Of a stretch of 64,000 bases of DNA, positions 17,671-26,796 are shown one piece after another (positions within the stretch are counted from its first letter, which is position 1; each line of letters begins with the position of its first letter). The notes under the pieces were generated by a model. The model worked only from the letters and a program-made list of their open reading frames with translations, did not search any database and was not told the origin of the DNA. A program made the translations under genes and the position numbers. The stretch is from Pseudonocardia bannensis (GTDB lineage Bacteria > Actinomycetota > Actinomycetes > Mycobacteriales > Pseudonocardiaceae), in contig NZ_JAAXKZ010000009.1 of assembly GCF_012911875.1 (NCBI RefSeq), positions 1 to 64,000 on the forward strand, in the 5' to 3' direction.

Positions 17671-19599
17671 GTGAGCGCCGAGAGCCCGTTCGTCTCCGAC
17701 GTCCCGGCCGCCGCGGCCCTCGACGCCTGGCGGGAGGCACGTGCCGCGGCGGGCTGCCCGGCCCGGGTCGATGCGATCCGGGTTCCCGTCGGCGCCGCGG
17801 TGGGCCGGGTGACGGCCGAGCCGGTGTGGGCGCGGCGGTCCTCGCCCGCGTTCGACTCCGCCGGGATGGACGGGATCGCGGTCCGGGCGGCCGACACCGT
17901 CGGCGCGGCCGAGACCACCCCGGTGCTGCTCGCCGTGGGCGAGTTCGAGGTGGTCGACACCGGGGATCCGCTCCCGGCCGGCTACGACGCCGTCGTGATG
18001 CGCGAGCAGGTGCACCGGACGGGCGACGGGGCGGCCGAGCTGCGCGCCGCCGTCCCGCCCTACCAGCACGTCCGCTCGATCGGCGAGGACATCAGCGCCA
18101 CCGAGCTGCTGCTCCCGGAGGGCCACCGGCTCCGGCCGGTCGATGTCGCCGCGTGCGCCGCGGCCGGGGCCACCGAGCTCGTCGTCCGGCGCCCGCCGCT
18201 CGTCGTCATCGTCCCGACCGGCGACGAGATCCGGCCGATCGGCACCGAGCCCGCCCCCGGGGAGATCCTGGACACGAACTCGCTGATGCTCGCCGCGCAG
18301 GCCCGCGAGGTGGGCTGCGACGCGCGCGTGACCGAGATCGTCGTCGACGACCCGGACGCGATCAGCGCGGCCCTGCGCGCAGCCGCGGTCGACGCCGACC
18401 TGGTCATCCTCGTCGCCGGGTCCAGCGCGGGTCGCGACGACTACACCGCCCGCGTCGTCGCCGGTGCCGGAACGCTCGCGGTGCACGGCGTCGCCGTGCG
18501 GCCCGGACACCCGGTCGTCCTCGGCGTCGTCGCCGGTACTCCCGCGACCCCGGTGCTCGGCGCGCCGGGTTACCCGGTCTCGGCCGCGCTCACCTTCGAC
18601 ATCTTCGCCGCACCGCTGCTCGCCGACCTGGAAGGGGCAGCTCCCCGGGAACGACCGTCGGCAACCGCGCGGCTGGCCCGCAAGCTCCCCTCCGCGATCG
18701 GGATGGACGACTGGGTGCGGGTCCGGCTGGGGCGCGTGCAGGGCGAGGTGGTCGCCACGCCGCTGCCCCGCGGCGCCGGCGTGCTCACCTCGCTGGTGCG
18801 CGCCGACGGCCTGCTCGTGGTGCCCGCCGGGCTGGAGGGCCACCACGCCGGCGAGCAGGTCCGGGTGGAACTGCTGCGCGGGCTCGGCGAGATCGGGCAC
18901 ACGATCGTCGCGATCGGCTCGCACGACCTGGTGCTGGACCTGGCGGCCTCCGCGCTGCGCGCCACCGACCCGCTGGTCACGCTGGCCTCGTCGAACGTCG
19001 GGTCGCTCGGCGGGCTGGTGGCCCTGCGGGACGGGCTGTGTCACATCGCCGGCTCGCACCTGCTGGACCCGGCGACCGGGGAGTACACGCTGCCCTATGT
19101 GGACAAGCTGCTCGGGGCGGGCCCCGACGTGGCCGTGGTCCGGCTGGTGCACCGGGACCAGGGACTGATCGTCGCGCCCGGCAACCCGTTGGGGCTCTCC
19201 GGTGTCGAGGACCTGACCCGGGCCGGACTGCGTTATGTCAACCGGCAGCGTGGGGCCGGGACCCGCGCCCTGCTCGACCATGAGCTGGCCCGCCGTGGGA
19301 TCGACTTCGCGGAGGTGTCGGGATACTCCCGCGAGGAACACACCCACCTCGGGGTGGCCGCCGCCGTGGCCGCGGGACGCGCCGACACCGGGATGGGCAT
19401 CCTGGCCGCCGCCCGGGCCTTCGGGCTGGACTTCGTCCCCGTCGCCCGGGAGCCCTACGACCTGGTGCTGCGGACCTCGACGGTGGCCGACGACCTCCTC
19501 GCGCCGCTGTGGGCGCTGCTCGAGCGCCCGGAGTTCCGGGCGAGCGTGGAGGCCCTGGGCGGGTACTCGTGCGCCGAGACCGGGCGGCGGATCCGCTGA
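17671..19599 (+). CDS. MoeA-like protein fused to a periplasmic-binding (PBP-like) domain
   Basis: Fusion of 642 residues. The first 400 are MoeA-like ([46 protein letters not shown]). Residues about 415-642 match the PBP-like domain found after MoeA in some bacteria and archaea, with [39 protein letters not shown] and [26 protein letters not shown], the ligand-binding clamshell. The GTG at 17671 gives an N-terminus without the cysteine-rich upstream residues that the open frame would add. Paired with a standard moeA just upstream, it may confer selectivity for tungstate or molybdate or for a particular apo-enzyme. That role is inference. Confidence 0.85.
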   Translation: MSAESPFVSDVPAAAALDAWREARAAAGCPARVDAIRVPVGAAVGRVTAEPVWARRSSPAFDSAGMDGIAVRAADTVGAAETTPVLLAVGEFEVVDTGDPLPAGYDAVVMREQVHRTGDGAAELRAAVPPYQHVRSIGEDISATELLLPEGHRLRPVDVAACAAAGATELVVRRPPLVVIVPTGDEIRPIGTEPAPGEILDTNSLMLAAQAREVGCDARVTEIVVDDPDAISAALRAAAVDADLVILVAGSSAGRDDYTARVVAGAGTLAVHGVAVRPGHPVVLGVVAGTPATPVLGAPGYPVSAALTFDIFAAPLLADLEGAAPRERPSATARLARKLPSAIGMDDWVRVRLGRVQGEVVATPLPRGAGVLTSLVRADGLLVVPAGLEGHHAGEQVRVELLRGLGEIGHTIVAIGSHDLVLDLAASALRATDPLVTLASSNVGSLGGLVALRDGLCHIAGSHLLDPATGEYTLPYVDKLLGAGPDVAVVRLVHRDQGLIVAPGNPLGLSGVEDLTRAGLRYVNRQRGAGTRALLDHELARRGIDFAEVSGYSREEHTHLGVAAAVAAGRADTGMGILAAARAFGLDFVPVAREPYDLVLRTSTVADDLLAPLWALLERPEFRASVEALGGYSCAETGRRIR

Positions 19600-19630
19600 C
19601 CGGCGGTGCGCGACCGGCCCGACCGGTCGC

Positions 19631-21187
19631 TCACCCCAGGTACGGCCGGTCCTGCCCCGTCCACTTCCGCTCGTCGCGGCGGTAGACCGGGATCGGGTCC
19701 TTCGCGACCCGGAAGGTGTAGCGGCCGGACTCCTCGACCACCTCGCCGTCGGTGGCGAGCATGGCGGGTCTCCTGAGCTCGACGTCGAGTTCGGGCACCT
19801 CGCGCTGCGCGTAGACCCGGCTGTGCCCGAGCGCGCCGAGGATGAGTGCGAGGAACGCCCGGGCCCGGGAGAAGCGCACGTCGGCGCGGATCCACCGGAC
19901 GTCGAGCAGGCCCGAGTCGAGCGTGGGCCGCCAGGCCGGCACCATTCCGCGCGGGTGGTACGGCCCGTTGCCCACGAACAGGAACCAGACCGTGTGCCAC
20001 TCGCCCTCGATCTTGACATCGACGCGCTCGGACTTGCGCAGCACCGAGATCAGCGCTGCCGCGAACGCCGGCCACTTGCCCCAGCGCGGCTGCCACCGCT
20101 CCCGCAACTGCACCAGCTCCGGGTAGGAGCCGATGCTCGCGGTGTTGAGGAAGTACCGGGTCCGGATGACCTCCTCGCTCATGGGGTCTGCGCCGGCGCC
20201 CGGGTGCGCCTCGACCAGCCCGAGATCCACCGCCACCGCCTCACCGGCCTGGGTGGCGTCGACGGCCTCCTGCAGGTCGTAGACGCCGACGTCGCGAGCG
20301 AAGTGGTTGAGGGTGCCGGCCGGGACGACCACCAGCGGCAACCCGTTCCGGTTGGCCACGGCGGCCGCCGCCGCGACCGTCCCGTCGCCACCGGCCACCC
20401 CGATCGCCCGCGTCCGGCTGCCGTTGCGGGCGAGCGCGTCCTCGAGTTGCTCGCCGATGTCCACGCCCTCCTGGACGCGCAGCACCGTGGCGCGGGGCAG
20501 CGCCTCGGCGACGTCGTCGGCCGGATCGACGTTCGGGTCCCCGGAGTAGGGGTTGGCGACCATCACCAGGCCTTCGCCCTCCGGGAGGGCCGGCACGGCG
20601 TCCAGCGGGCGGGCCCGGGCCTCGTCGGTGCGCCGGACCGGCCACCAGCGGCGGGTGGCCAGCGCGACGCCGCTGCCCAGCGCGGCGCCGGCGACCACGT
20701 CCGAGGCCCAGTGGACACCGACGTGCACCCGGGAGTACGCCACGGCGCCCGCCAGCGGGGCGACGACGAGGCCGAGCCGCGGGCTCTCGAGTGCCACCGC
20801 CGCGGCGAACGCGGCCGCCGACGCGGCGTGCCCGGACGGGAACGACGACGACGTCGGCGGGTCCGCGAGGGTCTGGTAGGCGGGCAGCTCGGCCGCGGCC
20901 GGGCGGCGGCGCGGCAGCATCGGTTTGAGGATCGCGTTGGCGCTCCCGCTCGCGCCGGCGATGGCCACCACGCCGCGCATCGCGGCCTTGCGGCTCGCGC
21001 CCTTGCGGGTGGCGAGCAGTGCCGCGACCCCGAACCACAGCAGGCTGTGGTTGGCGGCCGTGGACAGCGTTTTCATCGCCGGGTCCAGCCGGCTCGGTGG
21101 CCGCTGGGCGATTCGGCGCGATATGACCCGATCGGCGTCGTTCACGTTGTCGGCAACGCGGCTGACACGCCGGAACCACTCGATCAC
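19631..21187 (-). CDS. PAP2 phosphatase fused to a diacylglycerol/lipid kinase
   Basis: Bifunctional-looking lipid enzyme of 518 residues. The N-terminal 200 residues are a PAP2 (type 2 phosphatidate phosphatase) domain with all three motifs: [13 protein letters not shown] and [12 protein letters not shown], plus hydrophobic membrane segments. The rest is a DagK/YegS-type lipid kinase with VANPYSG, the [10 protein letters not shown] nucleotide loop and [11 protein letters not shown]. Such fusions are known in actinobacteria and may dephosphorylate and rephosphorylate membrane lipids. GTG 21187 is the first start after upstream intergenic sequence. It is divergent from pafA with only 42 nt between start codons. 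Confidence 0.85.
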   Translation of the reverse strand: MIEWFRRVSRVADNVNDADRVISRRIAQRPPSRLDPAMKTLSTAANHSLLWFGVAALLATRKGASRKAAMRGVVAIAGASGSANAILKPMLPRRRPAAAELPAYQTLADPPTSSSFPSGHAASAAAFAAAVALESPRLGLVVAPLAGAVAYSRVHVGVHWASDVVAGAALGSGVALATRRWWPVRRTDEARARPLDAVPALPEGEGLVMVANPYSGDPNVDPADDVAEALPRATVLRVQEGVDIGEQLEDALARNGSRTRAIGVAGGDGTVAAAAAVANRNGLPLVVVPAGTLNHFARDVGVYDLQEAVDATQAGEAVAVDLGLVEAHPGAGADPMSEEVIRTRYFLNTASIGSYPELVQLRERWQPRWGKWPAFAAALISVLRKSERVDVKIEGEWHTVWFLFVGNGPYHPRGMVPAWRPTLDSGLLDVRWIRADVRFSRARAFLALILGALGHSRVYAQREVPELDVELRRPAMLATDGEVVEESGRYTFRVAKDPIPVYRRDERKWTGQDRPYLG

Positions 21188-21191
21188 AGGC

Positions 21192-21222
21192 GTGACAGTA
21201 CGGGCGGTTCTCCGCCTACGCT
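21192..21222 (+). promoter_or_regulatory. Leaderless promoter of pafA
   Basis: GTGACA at 21192-21197 and TACGCT at 21217-21222 are separated by 19 bp, and the pafA ATG begins 7 nt after the -10 box, predicting a leaderless transcript. No Shine-Dalgarno is needed or clear beyond GAAGGG inside the gap. The -35 region abuts the start codon of the divergent lipid kinase at 21187. Confidence 0.5.
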
Positions 21223-21229
21223 GAAGGGC

Positions 21230-22591
21230 ATGCAGCGTCGGATCTACGGTGTCGAGACCGAATTCGGGGTCACCTGCACCTTCCACGGTCAGCGTCGGCT
21301 GTCCCCCGACGAAGTGGCGCGATACCTCTTCCGCCGCGTGGTCTCCTGGGGTCGGTCGTCGAACGTCTTCCTGCGCAACGGCGCCCGGCTGTACCTGGAC
21401 GTCGGGTCCCACCCCGAGTACGCGACCGCCGAGTGCGACTCGCTGACCCAGCTCGTCGCCCACGACAAGGCGGGGGAGCGGATTCTCGAGGATCTGCTCG
21501 TCGACGCCGAGCGGCGGCTGGTCGACGAGGGCATCGGCGGCGACATCTACCTGTTCAAGAACAACACCGACTCGGCCGGCAACTCCTACGGCTGCCACGA
21601 GAACTACCTCGTGGCCCGGGCCGGCGAGTTCTCCCGGATCGCCGACGTGCTGTTGCCGTTCCTGGTGACCCGGCAGCTCATCTGTGGTGCCGGCAAGGTT
21701 CTGCAGACTCCCCGCGGGGCGGTCTACTGCCTGTCGCAGCGGGCGGAGCACATCTGGGAGGGCGTCTCCAGCGCCACCACCCGGTCCCGGCCGATCATCA
21801 ACACCCGCGACGAGCCGCACGCCGACGCCGAGCGTTACCGCCGGCTGCACGTCATCGTGGGCGACTCGAACATGTCCGAGGTGACCACCCTGCTCAAGGT
21901 CGGCTCCGCGACGCTGGTGCTCGAGATGATCGAGGCGGGCGTCCAGTTCCGCGACTTCACCCTGGACAACCCGATCCGGGCGATCCGCGAGATCAGCCAC
22001 GACCTCACCGGCCGGCGCACGGTCCGGCTCGCGGGCGGACGTGAGGCCAGCGCGCTGGACATCCAGCGGGAGTACTACGCCCGCGCCGTCGAGCACGTGC
22101 AGGCCCGGGGGAGCGCGGACAAGACCACCGAGCGGGTCCTCGAGCTGTGGGGTCGCACCCTGGACGCGGTGGAGACCCAGGACCTCTCGCTGATCGACCG
22201 CGAGATCGACTGGGCCATCAAGCACCGGCTCGTCGAGCGCTACCGCGACCGCAACGACCTCGACCTGGCCAACGCCCGGATCGCCCAGCTCGACCTGGCC
22301 TACCACGACATCCGGCGTGGCCGGGGCCTGTTCGACATGTTGCAGCGCAAGGGCATGGTCGACCGGGTCACCGACGACGGCGAGATCGAGGCCGCCAAGG
22401 ACACCCCGCCGCAGACGACGCGAGCCAAGCTGCGCGGTGACTTCATCGCCGCCGCGCAGGCCGCGGGCCGCGACTTCACCGTCGACTGGGTGCACCTGAA
22501 GCTCAACGACCAGGCGCAGCGCACCGTGCTGTGCAAGGACCCGTTCCGGGCCGTCGACGAGCGGGTGGACCGGCTCATCGCGTCGCTCTAG
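21230..22591 (+). CDS. pafA: Pup-protein ligase PafA
   Basis: PafA, 453 residues, joins the C-terminal glutamate of Pup to substrate lysines using ATP. It is near-identical in blocks to mycobacterial Paf[14 protein letters not shown] with catalytic-site Glu9, [17 protein letters not shown] with Asp57, [40 protein letters not shown] and the C-terminal [28 protein letters not shown]. The C-terminal domain that holds Pup is complete. A separate lipid enzyme and about 19 kb separate it from dop, an unusual split compared with compact loci. Confidence 0.97.
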   Translation: MQRRIYGVETEFGVTCTFHGQRRLSPDEVARYLFRRVVSWGRSSNVFLRNGARLYLDVGSHPEYATAECDSLTQLVAHDKAGERILEDLLVDAERRLVDEGIGGDIYLFKNNTDSAGNSYGCHENYLVARAGEFSRIADVLLPFLVTRQLICGAGKVLQTPRGAVYCLSQRAEHIWEGVSSATTRSRPIINTRDEPHADAERYRRLHVIVGDSNMSEVTTLLKVGSATLVLEMIEAGVQFRDFTLDNPIRAIREISHDLTGRRTVRLAGGREASALDIQREYYARAVEHVQARGSADKTTERVLELWGRTLDAVETQDLSLIDREIDWAIKHRLVERYRDRNDLDLANARIAQLDLAYHDIRRGRGLFDMLQRKGMVDRVTDDGEIEAAKDTPPQTTRAKLRGDFIAAAQAAGRDFTVDWVHLKLNDQAQRTVLCKDPFRAVDERVDRLIASL

Positions 22592-22615
22592 ACGCCCCTC
22601 ACGATCACACAGCCG

Positions 22616-22861
22616 TCACTCGATGCCCGGCATCATCTTTCGGCGCAGCTCCGCCAGGGTGTCCTGGACGCCGGGAGCGGCCGGTCCGGCGTGGTCGGGT
22701 GCGGACTGGATGCCGAGTGCGTTCAGCAGATCCCGCGCCGCGGCCGCGGGATCCCCGGTCTCGCCCAGCACCGGGTGCAGTCCTCGCTCGGCCAGGTGAT
22801 GGAACACCAGGTTGACGACGCTCCAGGGGTTGAAGGTCTCGGGTGTGCCTACCTCGCCCAT
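22616..22861 (-). CDS. Conserved hypothetical protein between pafA and pafB
   Basis: Small protein of 81 residues beginning MGEVGTPETFNPWSVVNLVFHHLAERGLHPVLG. The N-terminal half looks like a helical NPWSVVNLVFHHL motif and the C-terminal half has LAELRRKMMPGIE. I do not recognise a named domain; similar small genes occur at this position in other actinomycetes, as I recall. It converges on pafA and is divergent from pafB. No membrane segment or signal peptide. Confidence 0.65.
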   Translation of the reverse strand: MGEVGTPETFNPWSVVNLVFHHLAERGLHPVLGETGDPAAAARDLLNALGIQSAPDHAGPAAPGVQDTLAELRRKMMPGIE

Positions 22862-23019
22862 GGCTTACCTCTCCGTGTCCGGCCTCGCACCGAGCGTTCT
22901 CGCCGGGTCCGGTGGCGTCAAGACGCCACGGCGTCGCAGGATGAGACGCCCGCCGATGATCGTGACCGGTCGACCCGGTTCGGCGGTACGCGCGCCGCGG
23001 CGGCCGTACGATGCGGCTC

Positions 23020-24015
23020 GTGTCCTCCGCCCGCGCCGAGCGACTGGTGAACCTGGTCCTCTGCCTGCTCGCCACCCGGCAGTTCCTGTCTGCCGAGCGG
23101 ATCCGCGCGACCGTCCCGGGCTACGCCGACGCGCCGAGCGACGAAGCGTTCTTCCGGATGTTCGAGCGGGACAAGAACGAGCTGCGCGAGCTGGGCATCC
23201 CCTTGGAGACGGGCCGCCGGTCGTCGTTCGACACGGCCGACGGCTACCGGATCGCGCGGCAGGACTACGAGCTCGGTGAGATCGACCTGGAGGCCGACGA
23301 GGCCGCTGCCGTCGCGCTGGCCGCCCGGCTGTGGGACACCCCGCAGCTGGCCGGGGCGGCGCACGGCGCGCTGGTGAAGCTGCGAGCGGCCGGTGTCGAG
23401 GTCGACGAGACCCGGGGGCCGGTGCAGCCGCGGGTGCGGGCCGCGGAGCCGGCGTTCGCGCCGTTGCTCGCCGCGGTGCAGGCGGGACGGGCGGTCACCT
23501 TCGACCACCGCCGGGGTGGCCCCACCGGCGAGATCGTCCGCCGGACCGTCGAACCGTGGGGCGTGGTGTCCTGGCGGGGCCGTTGGTACCTGGTCGGTCA
23601 CGACCGGGACCGCGAGGACGTGCGTTCGTTCCGGCTCTCCAGGATCGCGGAGCCGGTGACCCCGATCGGACCGGCCGGTGCCGTGACGGTGCCTCCGGAC
23701 ATCGACCTGATGGGCTACATCAAGCACAACTTCGATCCGCCCCCGGTCATCGGCGCCGCCCGGGTGTGGGTCCCGCAGGGGCGGGCCTACGGGCTGCGCC
23801 GGCTCGGCCGGGTCCTCGGGCCGCGGACGCACCGCGGCCGCGCCGGCGACGAGCTGGAGATCGACCTGCGCAGTGTGCACCTGGTGGCACGCTGGCTGAG
23901 CGGCCACGGCCCGGACGTCGTGGTGCTCGACCCGCCGGAACTCGTCGAGGCGGTCCGGCTCAACTGGGAGGCCGCCGCGAAGGCCCACGAGGGGCCACCC
24001 GGGAGCGCGCCGTGA
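23020..24015 (+). CDS. pafB: Transcriptional activator subunit PafB (WYL)
   Basis: PafB, 331 residues: an N-terminal winged helix-turn-helix (ERLVNLVLCLLATRQFLSAERIR...FERDKNELRELGIPLE) then a WYL domain (RRTVEPWGVVSWRGRWYLVGHDRDREDVRSFRLSRI) and a C-terminal extension. With PafC it forms a ssDNA-responsive activator of DNA-damage genes. I start at GTG 23020, which aligns with the mycobacterial N-terminus and lies 7 nt after the -10 TACGAT (23007-23012), implying leaderless translation. An ATG at 23011 falls inside that box. Confidence 0.93.
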   Translation: MSSARAERLVNLVLCLLATRQFLSAERIRATVPGYADAPSDEAFFRMFERDKNELRELGIPLETGRRSSFDTADGYRIARQDYELGEIDLEADEAAAVALAARLWDTPQLAGAAHGALVKLRAAGVEVDETRGPVQPRVRAAEPAFAPLLAAVQAGRAVTFDHRRGGPTGEIVRRTVEPWGVVSWRGRWYLVGHDRDREDVRSFRLSRIAEPVTPIGPAGAVTVPPDIDLMGYIKHNFDPPPVIGAARVWVPQGRAYGLRRLGRVLGPRTHRGRAGDELEIDLRSVHLVARWLSGHGPDVVVLDPPELVEAVRLNWEAAAKAHEGPPGSAP

Positions 24016-24992
24016 GCGCCGGCGTGGCCGACCGGCTCCCGCGACTGCTGTCGCTGGTGCCCTACTTCCTCGCCCGCCCCGGGGTGCCGGTCGCCGAGGC
24101 CGCGGCCGACTTCGGCATCTCGGAGAAGCAGCTGCGCCGGGACCTGGAGCTGCTGTGGATGTGCGGGCTGCCCGGCTACGGCCCCGGTGACCTGGTCGAC
24201 CTGTCTTTCTCCGGGGACACCGTGACCGTCACCGAGGACGCCGGGATGCGCCGCCCGCTGCGGTTGACCACGGCCGAGGCCACCGCGCTGCTGGTCGCGC
24301 TGCGCACCCTGGGCGGCCTGCCGGGGATGGTCGACACGGCGTCGGTGCAGCGGGCCACCGCCAAGATCGAGCGGGCGGTCGGCGACGCCGGGCTCGCGGG
24401 CGTCGCGGTCGACCTGACCCGCGAGGAGGAGGCCACCACCGCAGCCGTCCGCACCGCGCTGGAGCAACGGCGGGCGCTGCGGATCCGGTACTACACCGCG
24501 GGCCGCGACGCCGTCTCGCAACGCACCATCGACCCGATGCGGCTGCTGCTGGTCGAGGGCCGCGGATACCTCGAGGCGTGGTGCCGGCGGGCGGAGGGCG
24601 TGCGGCTGTTCCGGCTCGACCGCGTCGAGGCCGTCGAGCAGCTCGACGAGCCGGCCGCCCCACCGCCGGACGCCGAGCCCACCGATCTGTCGGCGGGGCT
24701 GTTCCGCCCGTCCGCGGAGCACCGCACCGCGGTGCTGGCGCTCGAGCCCGAAGCCCGCTGGATCGCCGAGTACTACCCCGTCGACGAGGTGGTGGAGTTC
24801 GACGGTGGCCGGGCCCGGGTGTCGATGCGCTACGCCGACCCGGCCTGGCTGATCCGGCTCGTGCTCGGGCTCGGCGGCGGGGCCCGGGTAATCGACCCGC
24901 CCGAACTGGCCGAAGCCGTCGGCCGCCGAGCCCGGGAGGCGCTCGCCGCCGGGGACGTGAACGCGGAACAGGAGCAGACGTGGGACTCGTGA
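24012..24992 (+). CDS. pafC: Transcriptional activator subunit PafC (WYL)
   Basis: PafC, 326 residues, the partner of PafB. The HTH part reads LPRLLSLVPYFLARPGVPVAEAAADFGISEKQLRRDLELL, followed by a WYL domain with RIRYYTAGRDAVSQRTIDPMRLLLVEGRGYLEAWCRRAEGVRLFRLDRV. The GTG overlaps the pafB stop by 4 nt, so translation is coupled. The two-protein arrangement agrees with mycobacteria. A small membrane protein overlaps its 3' end. Confidence 0.93.
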   Translation: MSAGVADRLPRLLSLVPYFLARPGVPVAEAAADFGISEKQLRRDLELLWMCGLPGYGPGDLVDLSFSGDTVTVTEDAGMRRPLRLTTAEATALLVALRTLGGLPGMVDTASVQRATAKIERAVGDAGLAGVAVDLTREEEATTAAVRTALEQRRALRIRYYTAGRDAVSQRTIDPMRLLLVEGRGYLEAWCRRAEGVRLFRLDRVEAVEQLDEPAAPPPDAEPTDLSAGLFRPSAEHRTAVLALEPEARWIAEYYPVDEVVEFDGGRARVSMRYADPAWLIRLVLGLGGGARVIDPPELAEAVGRRAREALAAGDVNAEQEQTWDS

Positions 24993-25162
24993 TCGCGCTG
25001 GTCGTCGCCGGTTTCGGCCTGGTGGCGCTGGCGGTACTCGTGGCGGTGACGGTCCTGCGGCCGGTGCGGCGACTGGCCGGTCAGGCCGCGTCGCTGCAGT
25101 CGGACTGGGACAGGCGCGTGGCGGCGCTCGAGCAGGCGGTACCGCGCCGCCGTCACTCGTGA
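24980..25162 (+). CDS. Small single-pass membrane protein after pafC
   Basis: Sixty-residue protein: an N-terminal membrane segment (VIALVVAGFGLVALAVLVAVTVL, residues 4-26) followed by an RRLAGQAASLQSDWDRRVAALEQAV cytosolic helix. The GTG start at 24980 overlaps pafC by 13 nt and has a CAGGAG ribosome site, so it is probably co-translated. No named family is recognised. Similar short membrane proteins sit between pafC and tatA in other actinomycetes by my memory of the locus. Confidence 0.6.
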   Translation: MGLVIALVVAGFGLVALAVLVAVTVLRPVRRLAGQAASLQSDWDRRVAALEQAVPRRRHS

Positions 25163-25303
25163 GGTCCTGAATCGTTCCCCGGGTGCAGGGCGAATCGCGT
25201 ATCACGATTCGGTCCTCGGATCGGTGGACACCGCCGGTCGGGTGATGCCTTTCACCCGTCCCCGTACACTGCGGGGCGAATGACGACGAGGGAGGACGGA
25301 AAC

Positions 25304-25606
25304 ATGCCAGGTGGTTGGGAATGGCTCATCATCGTAGGTGTCCTGCTCCTGCTCTTCGGGGCTAAGCGACTGCCGGAGATGGCGCGTTCGGTGGGCCAGT
25401 CGGCCCGCGTTTTCAAGGGTGAGATGAAGGGCCTGAAGGCCGACGACGAGGCCCACAAGAACGACAAGACGGACAAGCCCGAGACGACGGACAAGCCCGC
25501 GGACGCGGCGACGCCGACCCCGCCGTCGGCGCTCCCGACCGGCCAGCAGACCTCGCAGGAGCCCACTCGGACGCCGCAGCCGGGCCAGGCCGAGCGGCCG
25601 CAGTAG
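25304..25606 (+). CDS. tatA: Sec-independent translocase TatA
   Basis: TatA/E-type protein of 100 residues: MPGGWEWLIIVGVLLLLFGAKRLPEMARSVGQSARVFKGEMKGL shows the short N-terminal membrane helix, the FGxKRLP hinge and the amphipathic helix, then a charged, Pro-rich tail. It forms the twin-arginine pore with TatC. The ATG at 25304 is preceded by GGGAGGA; an upstream in-frame ATG (25280) would add MTTREDGN before the membrane helix. TACACT at 25264-25269 is a likely -10 box. tatC is 9 nt downstream. Confidence 0.93.
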   Translation: MPGGWEWLIIVGVLLLLFGAKRLPEMARSVGQSARVFKGEMKGLKADDEAHKNDKTDKPETTDKPADAATPTPPSALPTGQQTSQEPTRTPQPGQAERPQ

Positions 25607-25615
25607 CCTCCCGCG

Positions 25616-26626
25616 GTGGCCACCTCTGCACTGGGCCGGTTGCTTCCGGGCCGCCGCAAGTCCCGCCGGACGAAGTCCCCCGACGGGACGATGACGCTCA
25701 TCGAGCATCTCTACGAGCTGCGCAACCGGCTCGGGATCTCCCTGATCGCGATCGTCGTGACGACGGTCTTCGGCTACATCTGGTTCGAGGTCGCACTGTT
25801 CGGCGTGCCGAGCCTGGGTGCGCTGCTCAAGGACCCCTACTGCTCACTGCCCCCGTCCTCGCGTGCGGTGTTCACCGCGGACGGTTCCTGCACGCTGCTC
25901 GGCACCGGGCCGTTCGACCAGTTCGCGCTGCGCCTCAAGGTCGGCGCGACGGCGGGTGTCGTCCTGGCCTGCCCGATCTGGCTGTACCAGCTCTGGGCGT
26001 TCATCACCCCGGGCCTCTACGCCAAGGAGCGCCGCTTCGCGCTGACCTTCGTCTCGGTCGCGGCCGTCCTGTTCGTGGCCGGCGCCGTGCTGGCGTACTT
26101 CGTGGTGGCACAGGGCCTGTCCTTCCTGCTGACGATCGGCAGCGAGGTGCAGACCACCGCGCTGAGCGGTGAGGCCTACTTCGGGTTCGTCATCGCGCTG
26201 CTGCTGATCTTCGGGGTGAGTTTCGAGCTACCGCTGCTGGTGGTGATGCTCAACCGCGTCGGGGTGGTGTCCTACGAGCGCCTGCGCACGTCCCGTCGTG
26301 GGTTGATCTTCGGCCTGTTCGTGTTCGCGGCGATCGCGACGCCGGGCCAGGACCCGATCTCGATGATCGCGCTGGCGGTCGCGTTGACGATCCTGTTCGA
26401 GTTCGCGATCCAGCTGGCCCGGCTGCACGACCGGCGCAAGGCCAAGCGGCGCGCTGCGGAGGGCTGGGACGACTGGGATCCGGACCAGCCGTCACCGATC
26501 GACACCTCGCCCAGCGTGCTGGACACCTCGCCCTCGAAGATCGACATCTTGCCGTCGCCGAGCCCCTCGCCGGTCGACCCCGGTCGCCCGGAGGACACCC
26601 TGCGGCGCTTCGACGACGTCACCTGA
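25616..26626 (+). CDS. tatC: Sec-independent translocase TatC
   Basis: TatC, 336 residues, six membrane segments. Family signatures: [18 protein letters not shown], the long periplasmic loop after helix 1, [69 protein letters not shown] and the final [30 protein letters not shown]. It recognises twin-arginine signal peptides. The C-terminal 80 residues are a hydrophilic Asp/Pro/Ser tail with a repeated DTSPS-like unit. Start GTG at 25616. An operon with tatA; helY follows after 170 bp. Confidence 0.94.
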   Translation: MATSALGRLLPGRRKSRRTKSPDGTMTLIEHLYELRNRLGISLIAIVVTTVFGYIWFEVALFGVPSLGALLKDPYCSLPPSSRAVFTADGSCTLLGTGPFDQFALRLKVGATAGVVLACPIWLYQLWAFITPGLYAKERRFALTFVSVAAVLFVAGAVLAYFVVAQGLSFLLTIGSEVQTTALSGEAYFGFVIALLLIFGVSFELPLLVVMLNRVGVVSYERLRTSRRGLIFGLFVFAAIATPGQDPISMIALAVALTILFEFAIQLARLHDRRKAKRRAAEGWDDWDPDQPSPIDTSPSVLDTSPSKIDILPSPSPSPVDPGRPEDTLRRFDDVT

Positions 26627-26796
26627 CGACACCCGACGCGCTACGGCCGTCGCCGCACCGCTCGCCGGGCCGCCGGCCGGTCGTTCCGGCGAGGATGATC
26701 GCCGGGTCGTACCCGAGGGGCCCGGGGGCGGCGCCCGCACCGACAACGTGACGGGTACGACAGGTGGCGGCGTCCAGGGTGTGGAAGCCTGGAGGT

